The notes below the pieces were generated by a model. The model made no database searches, was not told where the DNA came from, and worked only from the letters and a program-made list of their open reading frames with translations. Shown here in pieces: positions 1-8,497 of a DNA stretch of 64,000 nt (position 1 is the stretch's first letter; the number at the start of each line of letters is the position of its first letter). Source of the DNA: Chroococcidiopsis sp. TS-821 (GTDB lineage Bacteria; Cyanobacteriota; Cyanobacteriia; Cyanobacteriales; Chroococcidiopsidaceae); the NCBI RefSeq assembly GCF_002939305.1, contig NZ_MVDI01000001.1:372001-436000 (forward strand), written 5' to 3'. Made by a program: the position numbers and the translations under genes.

Positions 1-708
1 TAATTCTGTGCATAAGTCAGCACGAAAGCCCAAACCTAAAACCGCTTCGCGTCTTACAGGCGCAGCAATATCATCTAAAGCGTTTAATAGCACTGGCGGA
101 ACTTGGGGATCGTGAAAACTACTCAAAGCTTCAATTGCTACAGCGCGAACATGAGGTTGGGGATCGCTAACAACGCTGAGTAACGGCGTAATTGTTTCCG
201 ATCGCCGGATGTACGCCAGCGATCGCACTGCAAGTAACCGCGTCTCTTCTGCTGCTAATAATTCGGTAAGTGGTGCAATGGCACTTTTGCCAATTTGTCC
301 GAGTGCTGTCGCGGCGACGGCTTGTAGTTCTTCGTTTTCGGTAGTTTCGATGAGTTCCACTAAAGCTGCGATCGCTTGGGGATCGTCAAATTCGCCTAAA
401 ATCCGCACAGCAAACCAACACAGTTCGTCATCGTCTTCTTCGAGAATTTCGACAAGTGGGGCGATCGCGCTTACCCCCAAGCGAGGAATCAATTTTGCTA
501 CATCCCAGCGGTGTTGAAAATCTCCTGCAAGTAGCACAGCCATTGCCCAATTGAGGAGTTGCGCTGCTTCCGGTGCCGTATTTACATTATCTTGCGCGCG
601 CTTTTCTCTGGGGATTAGCTGCTGCAAACATTGCACGAGTAATGACCAATCTTTTGCATTAAACGCTACCTGCGCTTGCTCCAACTGAAGTTGAATACTT
701 GTGTTCAC
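1..708 (-). CDS. HEAT-repeat (PBS-lyase/CpcE-like) protein, 3' part beyond the window
   Basis: Open reading frame on the minus strand from a GTG at 706-708 to the left edge (236 codons seen, no stop). An in-frame TAA lies 21 bp upstream of the GTG and I see no in-frame ATG, so the GTG is the best start. After a helical N-terminus the protein is a series of about 30-residue HEAT units with the typical pattern AIxALVELIE..ELQAVAATALGQIG and PHVRAVAIEALSSF, as in the CpcE / PBS-lyase HEAT family. Such proteins act as scaffolds or chromophore lyases and have no catalytic residues visible here. It is divergent from nirA across a 572-bp promoter region. From memory, a CpcE-like protein beside nirA in Anabaena PCC 7120 affects nitrite reductase level and activity, so a role in NirA maturation is a reasonable inference, not shown by the sequence. 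Confidence 0.85.
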   Translation of the reverse strand, partial: MNTSIQLQLEQAQVAFNAKDWSLLVQCLQQLIPREKRAQDNVNTAPEAAQLLNWAMAVLLAGDFQHRWDVAKLIPRLGVSAIAPLVEILEEDDDELCWFAVRILGEFDDPQAIAALVELIETTENEELQAVAATALGQIGKSAIAPLTELLAAEETRLLAVRSLAYIRRSETITPLLSVVSDPQPHVRAVAIEALSSFHDPQVPPVLLNALDDIAAPVRREAVLGLGFRADLCTEL

Positions 709-937
709 AATTGCTGAGTATGCAGATTAGGAATAGCTTAACGCGATCGCAACTAAATTACTTAACTTTGCAGAAAGCTCAACTGCTCGTTTTTCTGCAC
801 AATCTGAGTCGTTGCTGAAACTGAAAATACTTTACCTGCTCTTGGCGATCGCTGCTACCACTTTCTTCACAAAACTTCACTTAAACACGCGTGACAATCG
901 CTTGCTAAAGCTTGTAACGCAGTGGTTTTTGCAATTA

Positions 938-950
938 TGCATATTTTGCA
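938..950. promoter_or_regulatory. LysR-type (NtcB-like) motif TGCA-N5-TGCA
   Basis: TGCA TATTT TGCA lies about 74 bp upstream of the proposed NtcA site of nirA. This is the half-site arrangement described for NtcB, the nitrite-responsive LysR activator of nirA in Synechococcus. The surrounding sequence is rich in further TTGCA/TGCAA words (930-1000), including ATTGCA at 971-976 facing TGCAAT at 995-1000. No ntcB gene is in the window, so this is a motif match only. Confidence 0.35.
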
Positions 951-1023
951 TCCACCTTGCGACTGAGTTTATTGCAAAAAACGCATAGTTTTAATGCAAT
1001 TTATTCATAATTTGAAATATTTA

Positions 1024-1065
1024 GTTACATAAGATACGAAACTACTTGCAATGCGATCTTAACTT
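1024..1065 (+). promoter_or_regulatory. Class-II NtcA promoter of the nirA operon
   Basis: GTT at 1024-1026, eight bases, TAC at 1035-1037, exactly 22 bases, then TAACTT at 1060-1065. This matches the consensus GTA-N8-TAC-N22-TAN3T of NtcA-activated promoters except for one base (GTT for GTA). It predicts a transcription start near 1072 and a 5' untranslated leader of about 210 bases before nirA. No other GTA-N8-TAC candidate in the 709-1280 region has a correctly spaced -10 box. The remainder of this gap shows no gene. Confidence 0.7.
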
Positions 1066-1280
1066 GGATGTTGTCAAGCACATTGCAACAAACACATATT
1101 TCTGATGTAGCCGCAACTGCAAATCAAAGAAGGTAATTATCGTTCTGTACTAATTAGAAATCTGCGTAACGAGCTATACGAACTTTCGTTTTCAGACCGA
1201 ATAACCTAACAAACTAAGCCGCTTTGTATCAAAATTTTACTTTTTTCATGTCCAGCGCGCATAGGCAAAGAGGGGACACT

Positions 1281-2831
1281 ATGACAGAAGCAGCCAAGAA
1301 GGAAACCCTAAATAAATTCGAGAAATTCAAAGCCGAGAAAGATGGACTGGCGGTCAAAGGCGAACTAGACCATTTTGCAGCGATCGGCTGGGAAGCCATG
1401 GACGAAACCGATCGCGACCATCGCCTAAAGTGGGTAGGATTATTCTTTCGCCCTGTGACTCCTGGTAAATTCATGATGCGGATGCGCATACCCAACGGTG
1501 TCATCACCAGTCATCAAATGCGCGTACTTGGTGAAGTTGTGCAGCGCTACGGCGATGATGGCAATGCAGACATCACTACCCGACAAAATATTCAGTTACG
1601 TGGAATACGAATTGAAGATTTTCCTGGTATTTTCAGCCGCTTTCGCGCCGCTGGATTGACAAGTGTGCAGTCAGGAATGGACAACGTACGTAACATTACA
1701 GGCGATCCGGTAGCTGGACTTGATAAAGATGAGTTATTTGATACGCGCGATTTAGTTCGCCAAGTACAAGACATGATTACCAACAACGGCGAAGGCAATC
1801 CTGCGTTTACAAACTTACCTCGAAAATTCAACATTGCGATTACCGGCGGGCGCGATAACTCGGTTCATGCCGAAATTAACGACTTAGCATTTATCCCTGC
1901 GTTTAAAGACGGTACATTTGGTTTCAACGTTATCGTTGGTGGTTTTTTCTCGGCTAAGCGCTGCGATGCGGCGATTCCGCTGAATGCATGGGTACCGCCT
2001 GAAGATGTCGTAGCTGTCTGCAAAGCCGTTTTAGAAGTCTTTCGCGATTGTGGATTGCGGGCAAATCGCCAAAAATCGCGCTTAATGTGGCTCATCGATG
2101 AGTGGGGAATTGATAAATTCCGCGCTGAAGTTGAAAAACAACTTGGTCAAGAACTGCAACCTGCTGCGGAGAAAGATGAAATCGATTGGGAAAAACGCGA
2201 CCATATTGGTGTCTTTCGCCAAAAGCAACCAGGCTTAAATTATGTCGGGCTACATATTCCAGTAGGACGGCTTTACGCCCAAGATATGTTTGATATTGCT
2301 CGACTTGCTGAAGTTTATGGTGATGGTGAAATTCGGCTCACGGTAGAGCAAAACTTAATTATTCCCAACATTCCAGATTCGCGCCTAGAGGCATTTTTAG
2401 CCGAACCATTATTGCAACGCTTCTCTACTCGCCCTGATACGTTAACGAGAGGTTTAGTTTCGTGTACTGGCGCGCAGTTTTGCAACTTCGCTTTGATTGA
2501 AACTAAAAATCGAGCATTAGCCACGATCAAAGCACTCGAAGCCGAACTGCATCTGACACGCCCAGTGCGCATTCACTGGACAGGATGTCCGAATTCCTGC
2601 GGTCAACCACAAGTTGCAGATATTGGATTGATGGGAACGAAAGTTCGTAAAAACGGCAAAGCAGTAGAAGGCGTTGATATTTATATGGGTGGCAAAGTTG
2701 GTAAAGATGCGCACCTTGGTACTTGTGTTACTAAAGGAATTCCCTGTGAAGATTTACAGCCAGTGTTGCGAGATTTGCTGATTGAGCATTTCGACGCAAA
2801 GCCCAAGCAAGAAGCGATGGTTACTCGGTAG
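1281..2831 (+). CDS. nirA: Ferredoxin-nitrite reductase
   Basis: Six-electron reduction of nitrite to ammonium with reduced ferredoxin, in the cytoplasm. 516 residues from the ATG at 1281, preceded by a purine-rich AGAGGGG about 6 bp upstream; an in-frame TTG at 1224 would add 19 non-conserved residues and is less likely. The two-fold nitrite/sulfite reductase ferredoxin-like and 4Fe-4S repeats are present. The siroheme/4Fe-4S ligands are Cys395 and Cys401 (CTGAQFC) and Cys436 and Cys440 (CPNSC), the usual CX5C...CX3C pair. It is first gene of the nir-nrt-nar operon, 58 bp before nrtA, under the NtcA promoter at 1024-1065. Length and motifs are normal for cyanobacterial NirA (about 510 residues). 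Confidence 0.97.
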   Translation: MTEAAKKETLNKFEKFKAEKDGLAVKGELDHFAAIGWEAMDETDRDHRLKWVGLFFRPVTPGKFMMRMRIPNGVITSHQMRVLGEVVQRYGDDGNADITTRQNIQLRGIRIEDFPGIFSRFRAAGLTSVQSGMDNVRNITGDPVAGLDKDELFDTRDLVRQVQDMITNNGEGNPAFTNLPRKFNIAITGGRDNSVHAEINDLAFIPAFKDGTFGFNVIVGGFFSAKRCDAAIPLNAWVPPEDVVAVCKAVLEVFRDCGLRANRQKSRLMWLIDEWGIDKFRAEVEKQLGQELQPAAEKDEIDWEKRDHIGVFRQKQPGLNYVGLHIPVGRLYAQDMFDIARLAEVYGDGEIRLTVEQNLIIPNIPDSRLEAFLAEPLLQRFSTRPDTLTRGLVSCTGAQFCNFALIETKNRALATIKALEAELHLTRPVRIHWTGCPNSCGQPQVADIGLMGTKVRKNGKAVEGVDIYMGGKVGKDAHLGTCVTKGIPCEDLQPVLRDLLIEHFDAKPKQEAMVTR

Positions 2832-2889
2832 AGTACCGCCAATGATTTAACCGTATTTGATTAGCAAAAATTCAACTGAAATTAAGAAA

Positions 2890-4218
2890 ATGACCAAGTT
2901 TACGAGACGGCAATTTATTTTCACAGCAGGTAGTGCAACTGCGGCTTCACTATTAATGCATGGCTGTACTAACGGTAACTCCAACACCGCGACAAATACT
3001 AATAGCAGTACTGTTCCGGCGGCAAATATCAACCCTGCTGATGCACCAGAAGTCACGACCGCGCGGTTAGGATTTATTGCGTTAACAGACGCTGCGCCTT
3101 TAATTATTGCCAAGGAAAAAGGTCTGTTTGATAAGTACGGCATGACCGGCGTGGAAGTCACGAAGCAAGCTTCCTGGGCAGTTACGCGCGACAACCTCGT
3201 GCTAGGTTCTGGTGGTGGTGGCATCGATGGCGCGCATATATTAACTCCGATGCCCTATTTAATGTCGTTGGGAACGATTACGCAGGGCAATCGCGTGCCG
3301 ATGTACATCTTGGCACGCCTTAACACCAATGGACAGGCAATTTCACTATCGAATAATTACAAAGACCTGAAAATTGGGCTAGATAGTTCGCCACTGCAAC
3401 AAGTGTTTGCGCAACAAAAATCGGCAGGTAGAGATTTGCGGGCAGCCGTTACATTTCCTGGAGGAACGCACGATATGTGGATGCGTTACTGGCTAGCTGC
3501 GGGTGGCATTAATCCTAACAGTGATATTTCCTTGATTGTTGTACCACCACCGCAAATGGTACAAAACGTGCGCGTAGGCAACATGGAAACCTTCTGTGTT
3601 GGCGAACCTTGGCCGGCACAAACCGTTTCCCAAGGCATTGGCTACACCGCACTCACCACAGGCGAACTGTGGAAAGACCATCCAGAAAAAGCGTTAGCGA
3701 TGCGCGCCGACTGGGTAGACCAACATCCCAAAGCAACGAAAGCTATTTTAATGGCAGTGCAAGAAGCACAGCAGTGGTGTAGTTTGCCAGAAAATAAAGA
3801 GGAAATGGCAAATATTGTCGCGAATCGTCAATGGTTGGGAGTACCAGTAAAAGATATTTTAGGACGCTTCCAAGGTCAATTTGACTATGGCAACGGTCGC
3901 GTCGAAGACTACAGCGACTCATTATTAATGAAGTTCTGGCGCGATAATGCCTCGTATCCTTACAAGAGTCATGACTTGTGGTTTTTAACAGAAAACATTC
4001 GCTGGGGCTATATTCCAGGCGATACCGACACGAAAGCACTCGTCGATCAAGTTAACCGCGAAGATTTGTGGCGCGAAGCTGCCCAAGCGCTTGGCGTACC
4101 AGCAGCAGAAATTCCGCAGAGTACCTCGCGTGGTGTGGAAACATTCTTTGATGGCGTACAGTTTGACCCAGAAAATCCAACAGCGTATTTGAATAGCTTG
4201 AAGATTAAAAAAGTCTAA
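2890..4218 (+). CDS. nrtA: Nitrate/nitrite ABC transporter substrate-binding lipoprotein
   Basis: Periplasmic, membrane-anchored receptor that hands nitrate and nitrite to NrtB. 442 residues from the ATG at 2890; a TTG at 2857 would extend it but would put the signal peptide too far in. The N-terminus has a twin-arginine type motif (TRRQF) followed by a hydrophobic stretch and a lipobox ending in Cys (LLMHGC, residues about 20-25), then a Ser/Asn/Thr-rich linker. The NMT1-like periplasmic domain contains the family word PPPQMVQNV and ends with the NPTAYLNSLKIKK tail that is also found at the end of the NrtC fusion downstream. It lies between nirA and nrtB in the operon. Confidence 0.95.
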   Translation: MTKFTRRQFIFTAGSATAASLLMHGCTNGNSNTATNTNSSTVPAANINPADAPEVTTARLGFIALTDAAPLIIAKEKGLFDKYGMTGVEVTKQASWAVTRDNLVLGSGGGGIDGAHILTPMPYLMSLGTITQGNRVPMYILARLNTNGQAISLSNNYKDLKIGLDSSPLQQVFAQQKSAGRDLRAAVTFPGGTHDMWMRYWLAAGGINPNSDISLIVVPPPQMVQNVRVGNMETFCVGEPWPAQTVSQGIGYTALTTGELWKDHPEKALAMRADWVDQHPKATKAILMAVQEAQQWCSLPENKEEMANIVANRQWLGVPVKDILGRFQGQFDYGNGRVEDYSDSLLMKFWRDNASYPYKSHDLWFLTENIRWGYIPGDTDTKALVDQVNREDLWREAAQALGVPAAEIPQSTSRGVETFFDGVQFDPENPTAYLNSLKIKKV

Positions 4219-4272
4219 GCGATCGCGAAAACTTGAAAGTTTTAAGAATACGGGATAGGAGAACAACAGAGG

Positions 4273-5106
4273 ATGACAACACTTGGTAGCCGCGCCCCCA
4301 GAAGTAGAAATCAGCAAAAGACAATGTCTTTTGTGACGAAATACGTCGTACCGCCACTGATTGCGATCGCTGTTTTTTTAATCGTTTGGCAGCTACTTTT
4401 TTCAGGTCCAGATGCCAATTTACCAGGTCCAATTACGGTACTTCGAGAAACATGGGACCCTTTGATTATCAACCCGTTTTTTGATTACGGTGGAACAAAT
4501 AAAGGCTTAGGTTTGCAAATTCTCGCTAGTTTGGGGCGCGTTGCGATCGGCTTTTCCTTAGCGGCGATTGTGGGAATTGCGTTAGGGATTCTCATTGGCA
4601 TTAGTCCGTTTATCTATCGCGCAGTTGACCCTATATTTCAAGTGTTGCGGACTGTACCACCTTTGGCATGGCTACCGCTGTCACTCGCAGCATTTCAACA
4701 GGCGAACCCTTCAGCAATTTTCGTGATTTTTATTACAGCAATTTGGCCCATTATCATTAACACGACCGTGGGCGTGCAACAAATTCCCCAAGATTATCGC
4801 AACGTTGCGAGAGTGCTGCGTCTATCGGGACCAAAGTTTTTCTGGAAAATCTTACTTCCGTCTGCGGTTCCCTATATTTTTACAGGTTTGAGAATTGGGA
4901 TTGGTTTATCTTGGCTGGCGATCGTCGCCGCAGAAATGCTCACAGGTGGTGTAGGAATTGGCTTCTTTATCTGGGATGCTTACAACAGTTCGCGATTGAG
5001 TGAAATTATCCTCGCGCTAATTTATGTCGGTATTGTTGGTCTAATTCTCGATCGACTCGTGGCTTTTGTCGCTTCCAAAGTCGTTCCAGAAGAGCAAAAG
5101 GCTTAA
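4273..5106 (+). CDS. nrtB: Nitrate ABC transporter permease
   Basis: Inner-membrane channel of the nitrate/nitrite importer. 277 residues; ATG at 4273 with a GAGG about 4 bases before it. The hydrophobic N-terminal segment (residues about 23-45) is followed by a BPD_transp_1 domain of about five more membrane segments, with the ATPase-coupling EAA-like loop around residues 176-195 (DYRNVARVLRLSGPKFFWKI). It begins 54 bp after nrtA. A 414-bp repeat-rich spacer separates it from nrtC, which is unusual for this operon. Confidence 0.95.
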   Translation: MTTLGSRAPRSRNQQKTMSFVTKYVVPPLIAIAVFLIVWQLLFSGPDANLPGPITVLRETWDPLIINPFFDYGGTNKGLGLQILASLGRVAIGFSLAAIVGIALGILIGISPFIYRAVDPIFQVLRTVPPLAWLPLSLAAFQQANPSAIFVIFITAIWPIIINTTVGVQQIPQDYRNVARVLRLSGPKFFWKILLPSAVPYIFTGLRIGIGLSWLAIVAAEMLTGGVGIGFFIWDAYNSSRLSEIILALIYVGIVGLILDRLVAFVASKVVPEEQKA

Positions 5107-5240
5107 AGACCAGTGTCGTGCGGAGGTGTCGTCCATTGAGGAGCCACTCTCGTGCGGAGGTTCCCCCCGTTGAGAGAAGTGGCGTACAACTGGTGTTGAG
5201 GGATGAGTGACTAGTTATTAGTAGCTAGTGATGAATTATG
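5107..5240. repeat. Dispersed GTGCGGAGGT element and CTAGTTA-type repeat
   Basis: Directly after nrtB there are two near copies of a TCGTGCGGAGGT..TCC..TTGAG word (5115-5175), then a GATGAGTGACTAGTTA-type element (5200-5240). The second type recurs in this window at about 8400-8430, 29745-29765, 37548-37572 and 47541-47620. These are interspersed repeats of the kind common in filamentous and Chroococcidiopsis-type cyanobacteria; no coding capacity is evident. Confidence 0.6.
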
Positions 5241-5261
5241 AGTACAGATAGAAAACAGTAT

Positions 5262-5505
5262 TCCCCTCTGCTTCCTCTGCCCCTCTGCCCCTCTGCTCCC
5301 TCTGCTCCCAGATAACCTCTGCTTCCTCTGCTCCCAGATAACCTCTGCTTCCTCTGCTCCCAGATAACCTCTGCTCCCTCTGCTCCCAGATAACCTCTGC
5401 TTCCTCTGCTCCCAGATAACCTCTGCTTCCTCTGCCCCTCTGCCCCTCTGCTCCCAGATAACCTCTGCCCCTCTGCTCCCTCTGCTCCCAGATAACCCCT
5501 GACCC
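5262..5505. repeat. 26-bp pyrimidine tandem repeat between nrtB and nrtC
   Basis: Seven occurrences of CCCAGATAAC, most spaced 26 bp apart by CTCTGCTTCCTCTGCT, with some units expanded by extra CCCCTCTG or CCCTCTG blocks. The plus strand is almost pure pyrimidine between the AGATAA words. Because 26 is not a multiple of three and the minus strand is stop-free, long Arg/Gly/Glu-rich frames appear on the minus strand; these are artefacts. The variable unit number suggests slippage. The array sits inside the operon and is transcribed if nrtABCD are cotranscribed. Confidence 0.9.
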
Positions 5506-5520
5506 CTCATTAATTAAGTT

Positions 5521-7524
5521 ATGAAAGTATTTGTAGAAGTCGATCACGTCGATCAAGAATTTGTGTTACCGAATGGTGGCACTTATGTTGCGCTACGCAA
5601 TATTGAACTGAAAATTCAACAAGGCGAATTTGTCTCGTTGATTGGACACTCTGGGTGTGGTAAATCTACGCTACTGAACATTATTGCAGGGCTAAATCGT
5701 CCGGCGCGAGGTGGGGTATTACTCGAAGGGCGACAAGTTACCAAGCCAGGTCCCGATCGCATGGTCGTATTTCAAAATTACTCGTTACTACCTTGGCTAA
5801 CGGTACGCGAAAACATTGCTTTAGCCGTCGATGAAGTAATGAGCAATGTACCAAAAGGCGAACGCCGCGGCATTGTTGAACAACATATTGATTTAGTCGG
5901 GCTGCGTCATGCGGCGAATAAACGCCCAGGGGAAATTTCAGGGGGGATGAAACAGCGAGTGGCGATCGCCCGCGCCCTCTCAATTCGCCCCAAATTACTC
6001 TTACTCGACGAACCGTTTGGCGCACTCGATGCTTTGACGCGCAGTGGCTTGCAAGATCAGTTGATGAAGATCTGCGAGGAAAACCATATGACGTGCGTGA
6101 TGGTGACGCACGATGTCGATGAAGCATTGCTGTTATCCGATCGCATTGTGATGCTGACGAATGGACCCGAATCGCATATCGGGCAAATTCTCGAAGTTCC
6201 CTTTCCACGTCCGCGCCATCGCTTAGAAGTTGTGAATCACCCGAATTACTACAGCTTGCGCAACGAAATTGTTTATTTCCTCAATCAGCAAAAACGCGCG
6301 AAACAGCGTAAAGCACAGCAAGCGGTAGCGATCGCCCGCAACGGTTTAGAAAAAGTCAATCTCGAAATCGGCTTTATTCCTTTAACCGATTGTGCGCCGT
6401 TGGTAGTCGCCAAAGAGAAGGGCTTTTTTGAGAAATACGGTTTAGATGAAGTGATTCTATCGCGCGAACCGAGTTGGAAAGCGATTTCCGAAGGTGTTGC
6501 AACGCGTCGCCTCGATGCAGCGCAAATGACCGCAGGAATGCCCTTAGCTATGACCTTGGGAATGGGTGGTAAAGCCCCGCTCCCGACTATTACAGGGTTA
6601 GTTTTAGCACGCAATGGTAATTCGATTACGCTCAGCAAGCGGTTTTATGACGAAGGAGTGCGGACACTTGCTGATTTTAAAGCGGCGATCGCGCGCACGC
6701 CGGATAAAGTTCATACTTTAGGCATGGTGCATCCCGCATCGATGCACAACTTAATGCTGCGCTACTGGCTTTCTTCAGCAGATATCGACCCCGACTTAGA
6801 TGTGAGTCTAACGGTGATTCCGCCACCGCAAATGGTCTCAAACCTCAAAGCTGGTAACATTGATGGCTACTGCGTGGGCGAACCTTGGAATTCTCGCGCG
6901 ATTAAAGAAAACTTAGGTTTTGCGATCGCGACAGATTTGGATATCTGGAATGGACATGTCGAGAAAGTTTTAGGTGTTCGCGAAGATTGGGCAAATCAGC
7001 ACCCCGAAACGCACCTAGCTTTAATTAAAGCCTTGCTCGAAGCGTGCGAATACTGCGACGATCGCCGCAATCGCGAAGAAATTGTCGCGCTATTAGCCCA
7101 GCCGCAGTACATCGGCGTTGCACCAGAGTACATCCGCCCTGGATTCATCGACGAATACGATCGCGGTAACGGTACGGAACCTCAAATGCTGTTGCGCTAC
7201 AACCAATTTTACGTCGATCGCACGAACTGTCCTTATCGCGTTGAGGGGCTGTGGATGATGACGCAATTGGCTCGTTGGGGAATTACGCCTTTCCCGAAAA
7301 ACTGGATCGAAATTTTAGACCGCGTGCAGCGTGTCGATTTATTCGGTGCAGCAGCAAGAGACCTCGACTTATTAGACATAGAACCCGATCGCGGTTCGAT
7401 TCATTTCTTTGATGGCACAGTGTTCAATCCAGACGACCCAATTCGCTATCTCAACAGTCTCAAATTCAAGCGCAATGTGCGAATTGAAGAAGTTGTCATT
7501 GATGCAACGCCAGCAGCCGTGTAA
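5521..7524 (+). CDS. nrtC: Nitrate transport ATPase fused to a NrtA-like domain
   Basis: ATPase subunit of the nitrate importer with a regulatory C-terminal solute-binding-like domain. 667 residues. The N-terminal ABC domain has Walker A at residues 42-50 (GHSGCGKST), a signature ISGGMKQR and Walker [13 protein letters not shown]. From about residue 285 to the end the sequence resembles NrtA (GFIPLTDCAPLVVAKEKG, PPPQMVSNLKAGN). In Synechococcus this domain mediates ammonium inhibition of uptake. The ATG at 5521 follows directly on the 26-bp repeat array with no clear Shine-Dalgarno, so translation may be weak or leader-independent. Confidence 0.96.
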   Translation: MKVFVEVDHVDQEFVLPNGGTYVALRNIELKIQQGEFVSLIGHSGCGKSTLLNIIAGLNRPARGGVLLEGRQVTKPGPDRMVVFQNYSLLPWLTVRENIALAVDEVMSNVPKGERRGIVEQHIDLVGLRHAANKRPGEISGGMKQRVAIARALSIRPKLLLLDEPFGALDALTRSGLQDQLMKICEENHMTCVMVTHDVDEALLLSDRIVMLTNGPESHIGQILEVPFPRPRHRLEVVNHPNYYSLRNEIVYFLNQQKRAKQRKAQQAVAIARNGLEKVNLEIGFIPLTDCAPLVVAKEKGFFEKYGLDEVILSREPSWKAISEGVATRRLDAAQMTAGMPLAMTLGMGGKAPLPTITGLVLARNGNSITLSKRFYDEGVRTLADFKAAIARTPDKVHTLGMVHPASMHNLMLRYWLSSADIDPDLDVSLTVIPPPQMVSNLKAGNIDGYCVGEPWNSRAIKENLGFAIATDLDIWNGHVEKVLGVREDWANQHPETHLALIKALLEACEYCDDRRNREEIVALLAQPQYIGVAPEYIRPGFIDEYDRGNGTEPQMLLRYNQFYVDRTNCPYRVEGLWMMTQLARWGITPFPKNWIEILDRVQRVDLFGAAARDLDLLDIEPDRGSIHFFDGTVFNPDDPIRYLNSLKFKRNVRIEEVVIDATPAAV

Positions 7525-7561
7525 CAAATATTCTGAACCGTCCTCCTTACCGATATCTCCT

Positions 7562-8398
7562 ATGCAAACTCTCAACACCACAACAGCTAGAAAACCCGAA
7601 GTTCTCAACGGCGATCCGTTTCTGGTGATCGATAACGTTTCTAAAATTTATCCGACACCAACCGGACCCTACACCGTGTTGGATGGAATTAATCTCACAG
7701 TTTATGAAGGGGAATTTATTTGTTTAATCGGTCACTCTGGCTGTGGTAAATCGACGCTTTTGGATATGGTGTCGGGATTTCGGAAGCCGAGTGAAGGCGA
7801 AGTGCGACTGCAAACCAAGCGAATTACAGAACCAGGTCCCGATCGCATGGTGGTATTTCAGAATTATTCGCTGCTACCTTGGCTGAGTGCGTTTGAAAAC
7901 GTGTATTTAGGCATTGATTCGGTCTATCCAAATAAACCTAAAGCCGAAAAAGTTGCGATCGCTAACGAACATCTCGCGCTTGTCGGACTTACAGACGCAG
8001 CACATAAAAAACCCAGAGAACTCTCCGGCGGGATGAAACAGCGCGTATCAATTGCGCGGGCTTTGGCATTGCGTCCGAAAGTTTTAGTCTTAGACGAACC
8101 TTTTGGCGCGCTTGACCCGATTACTCGCGAGGAATTACAAGAAGAATTGCTGAAAATTTGGAGCGATCATCAAGTCACCGTACTGATGATTACGCACGAT
8201 ATCGATGAAGCCTTGTTCTTAGCCGATCGCTTGGTGATGATGACCAACGGTCCTGCGGCAAATATTGGGGAAATTATGAATATTCCATTCCCCCGCCCCC
8301 GCAACCGCGCCCGCATTATGGAAGACCCCGAATATTACAACTTACGCAACCAAGCTTTAGACTTCCTCTATCGTCGTTTTGCCCATGTGGATGAGTAG
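7562..8398 (+). CDS. nrtD: Nitrate transport ATPase subunit
   Basis: Second ATPase of the nitrate/nitrite ABC importer, partner of NrtC and NrtB. 278 residues from the ATG at 7562; an upstream in-frame start at 7409 would overlap the end of nrtC by over 100 bp and its extension is not family-like. Walker [10 protein letters not shown], signature [15 protein letters not shown] and Walker [13 protein letters not shown] are intact. It lacks the NrtA-like extension of NrtC, as expected. The gap to nrtC is 37 bp; 99 bp with a GAGTGGCTAGTTTT-type repeat separate it from narB. Confidence 0.96.
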   Translation: MQTLNTTTARKPEVLNGDPFLVIDNVSKIYPTPTGPYTVLDGINLTVYEGEFICLIGHSGCGKSTLLDMVSGFRKPSEGEVRLQTKRITEPGPDRMVVFQNYSLLPWLSAFENVYLGIDSVYPNKPKAEKVAIANEHLALVGLTDAAHKKPRELSGGMKQRVSIARALALRPKVLVLDEPFGALDPITREELQEELLKIWSDHQVTVLMITHDIDEALFLADRLVMMTNGPAANIGEIMNIPFPRPRNRARIMEDPEYYNLRNQALDFLYRRFAHVDE

Positions 8399-8497
8399 AG
8401 AGGGGTGAGTGGCTAGTTTTAAGTTTTGAGTTGTTCATTCTCTTTTGCACCCCTGCACCTGAAGCTCCCCTAACTCCTAGATCGAGGGATATTAACA

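Noticed and set aside
5262-5505. CRISPR array
   Set aside because: Units are contiguous 26-mers with expansions, without unique spacers, and no cas genes are present.
5211-5556. Long minus-strand frames rich in Gly, Arg, Glu and Ser across the nrtB-nrtC spacer
   Set aside because: They arise from the 26-bp repeat, which lacks stops in all minus frames; the same peptide appears in shifted frames and no start signal exists.
5738-6208. 156-codon minus-strand frame opposite nrtC
   Set aside because: Antisense shadow over the ABC domain; no ribosome-binding site or recognisable domain.
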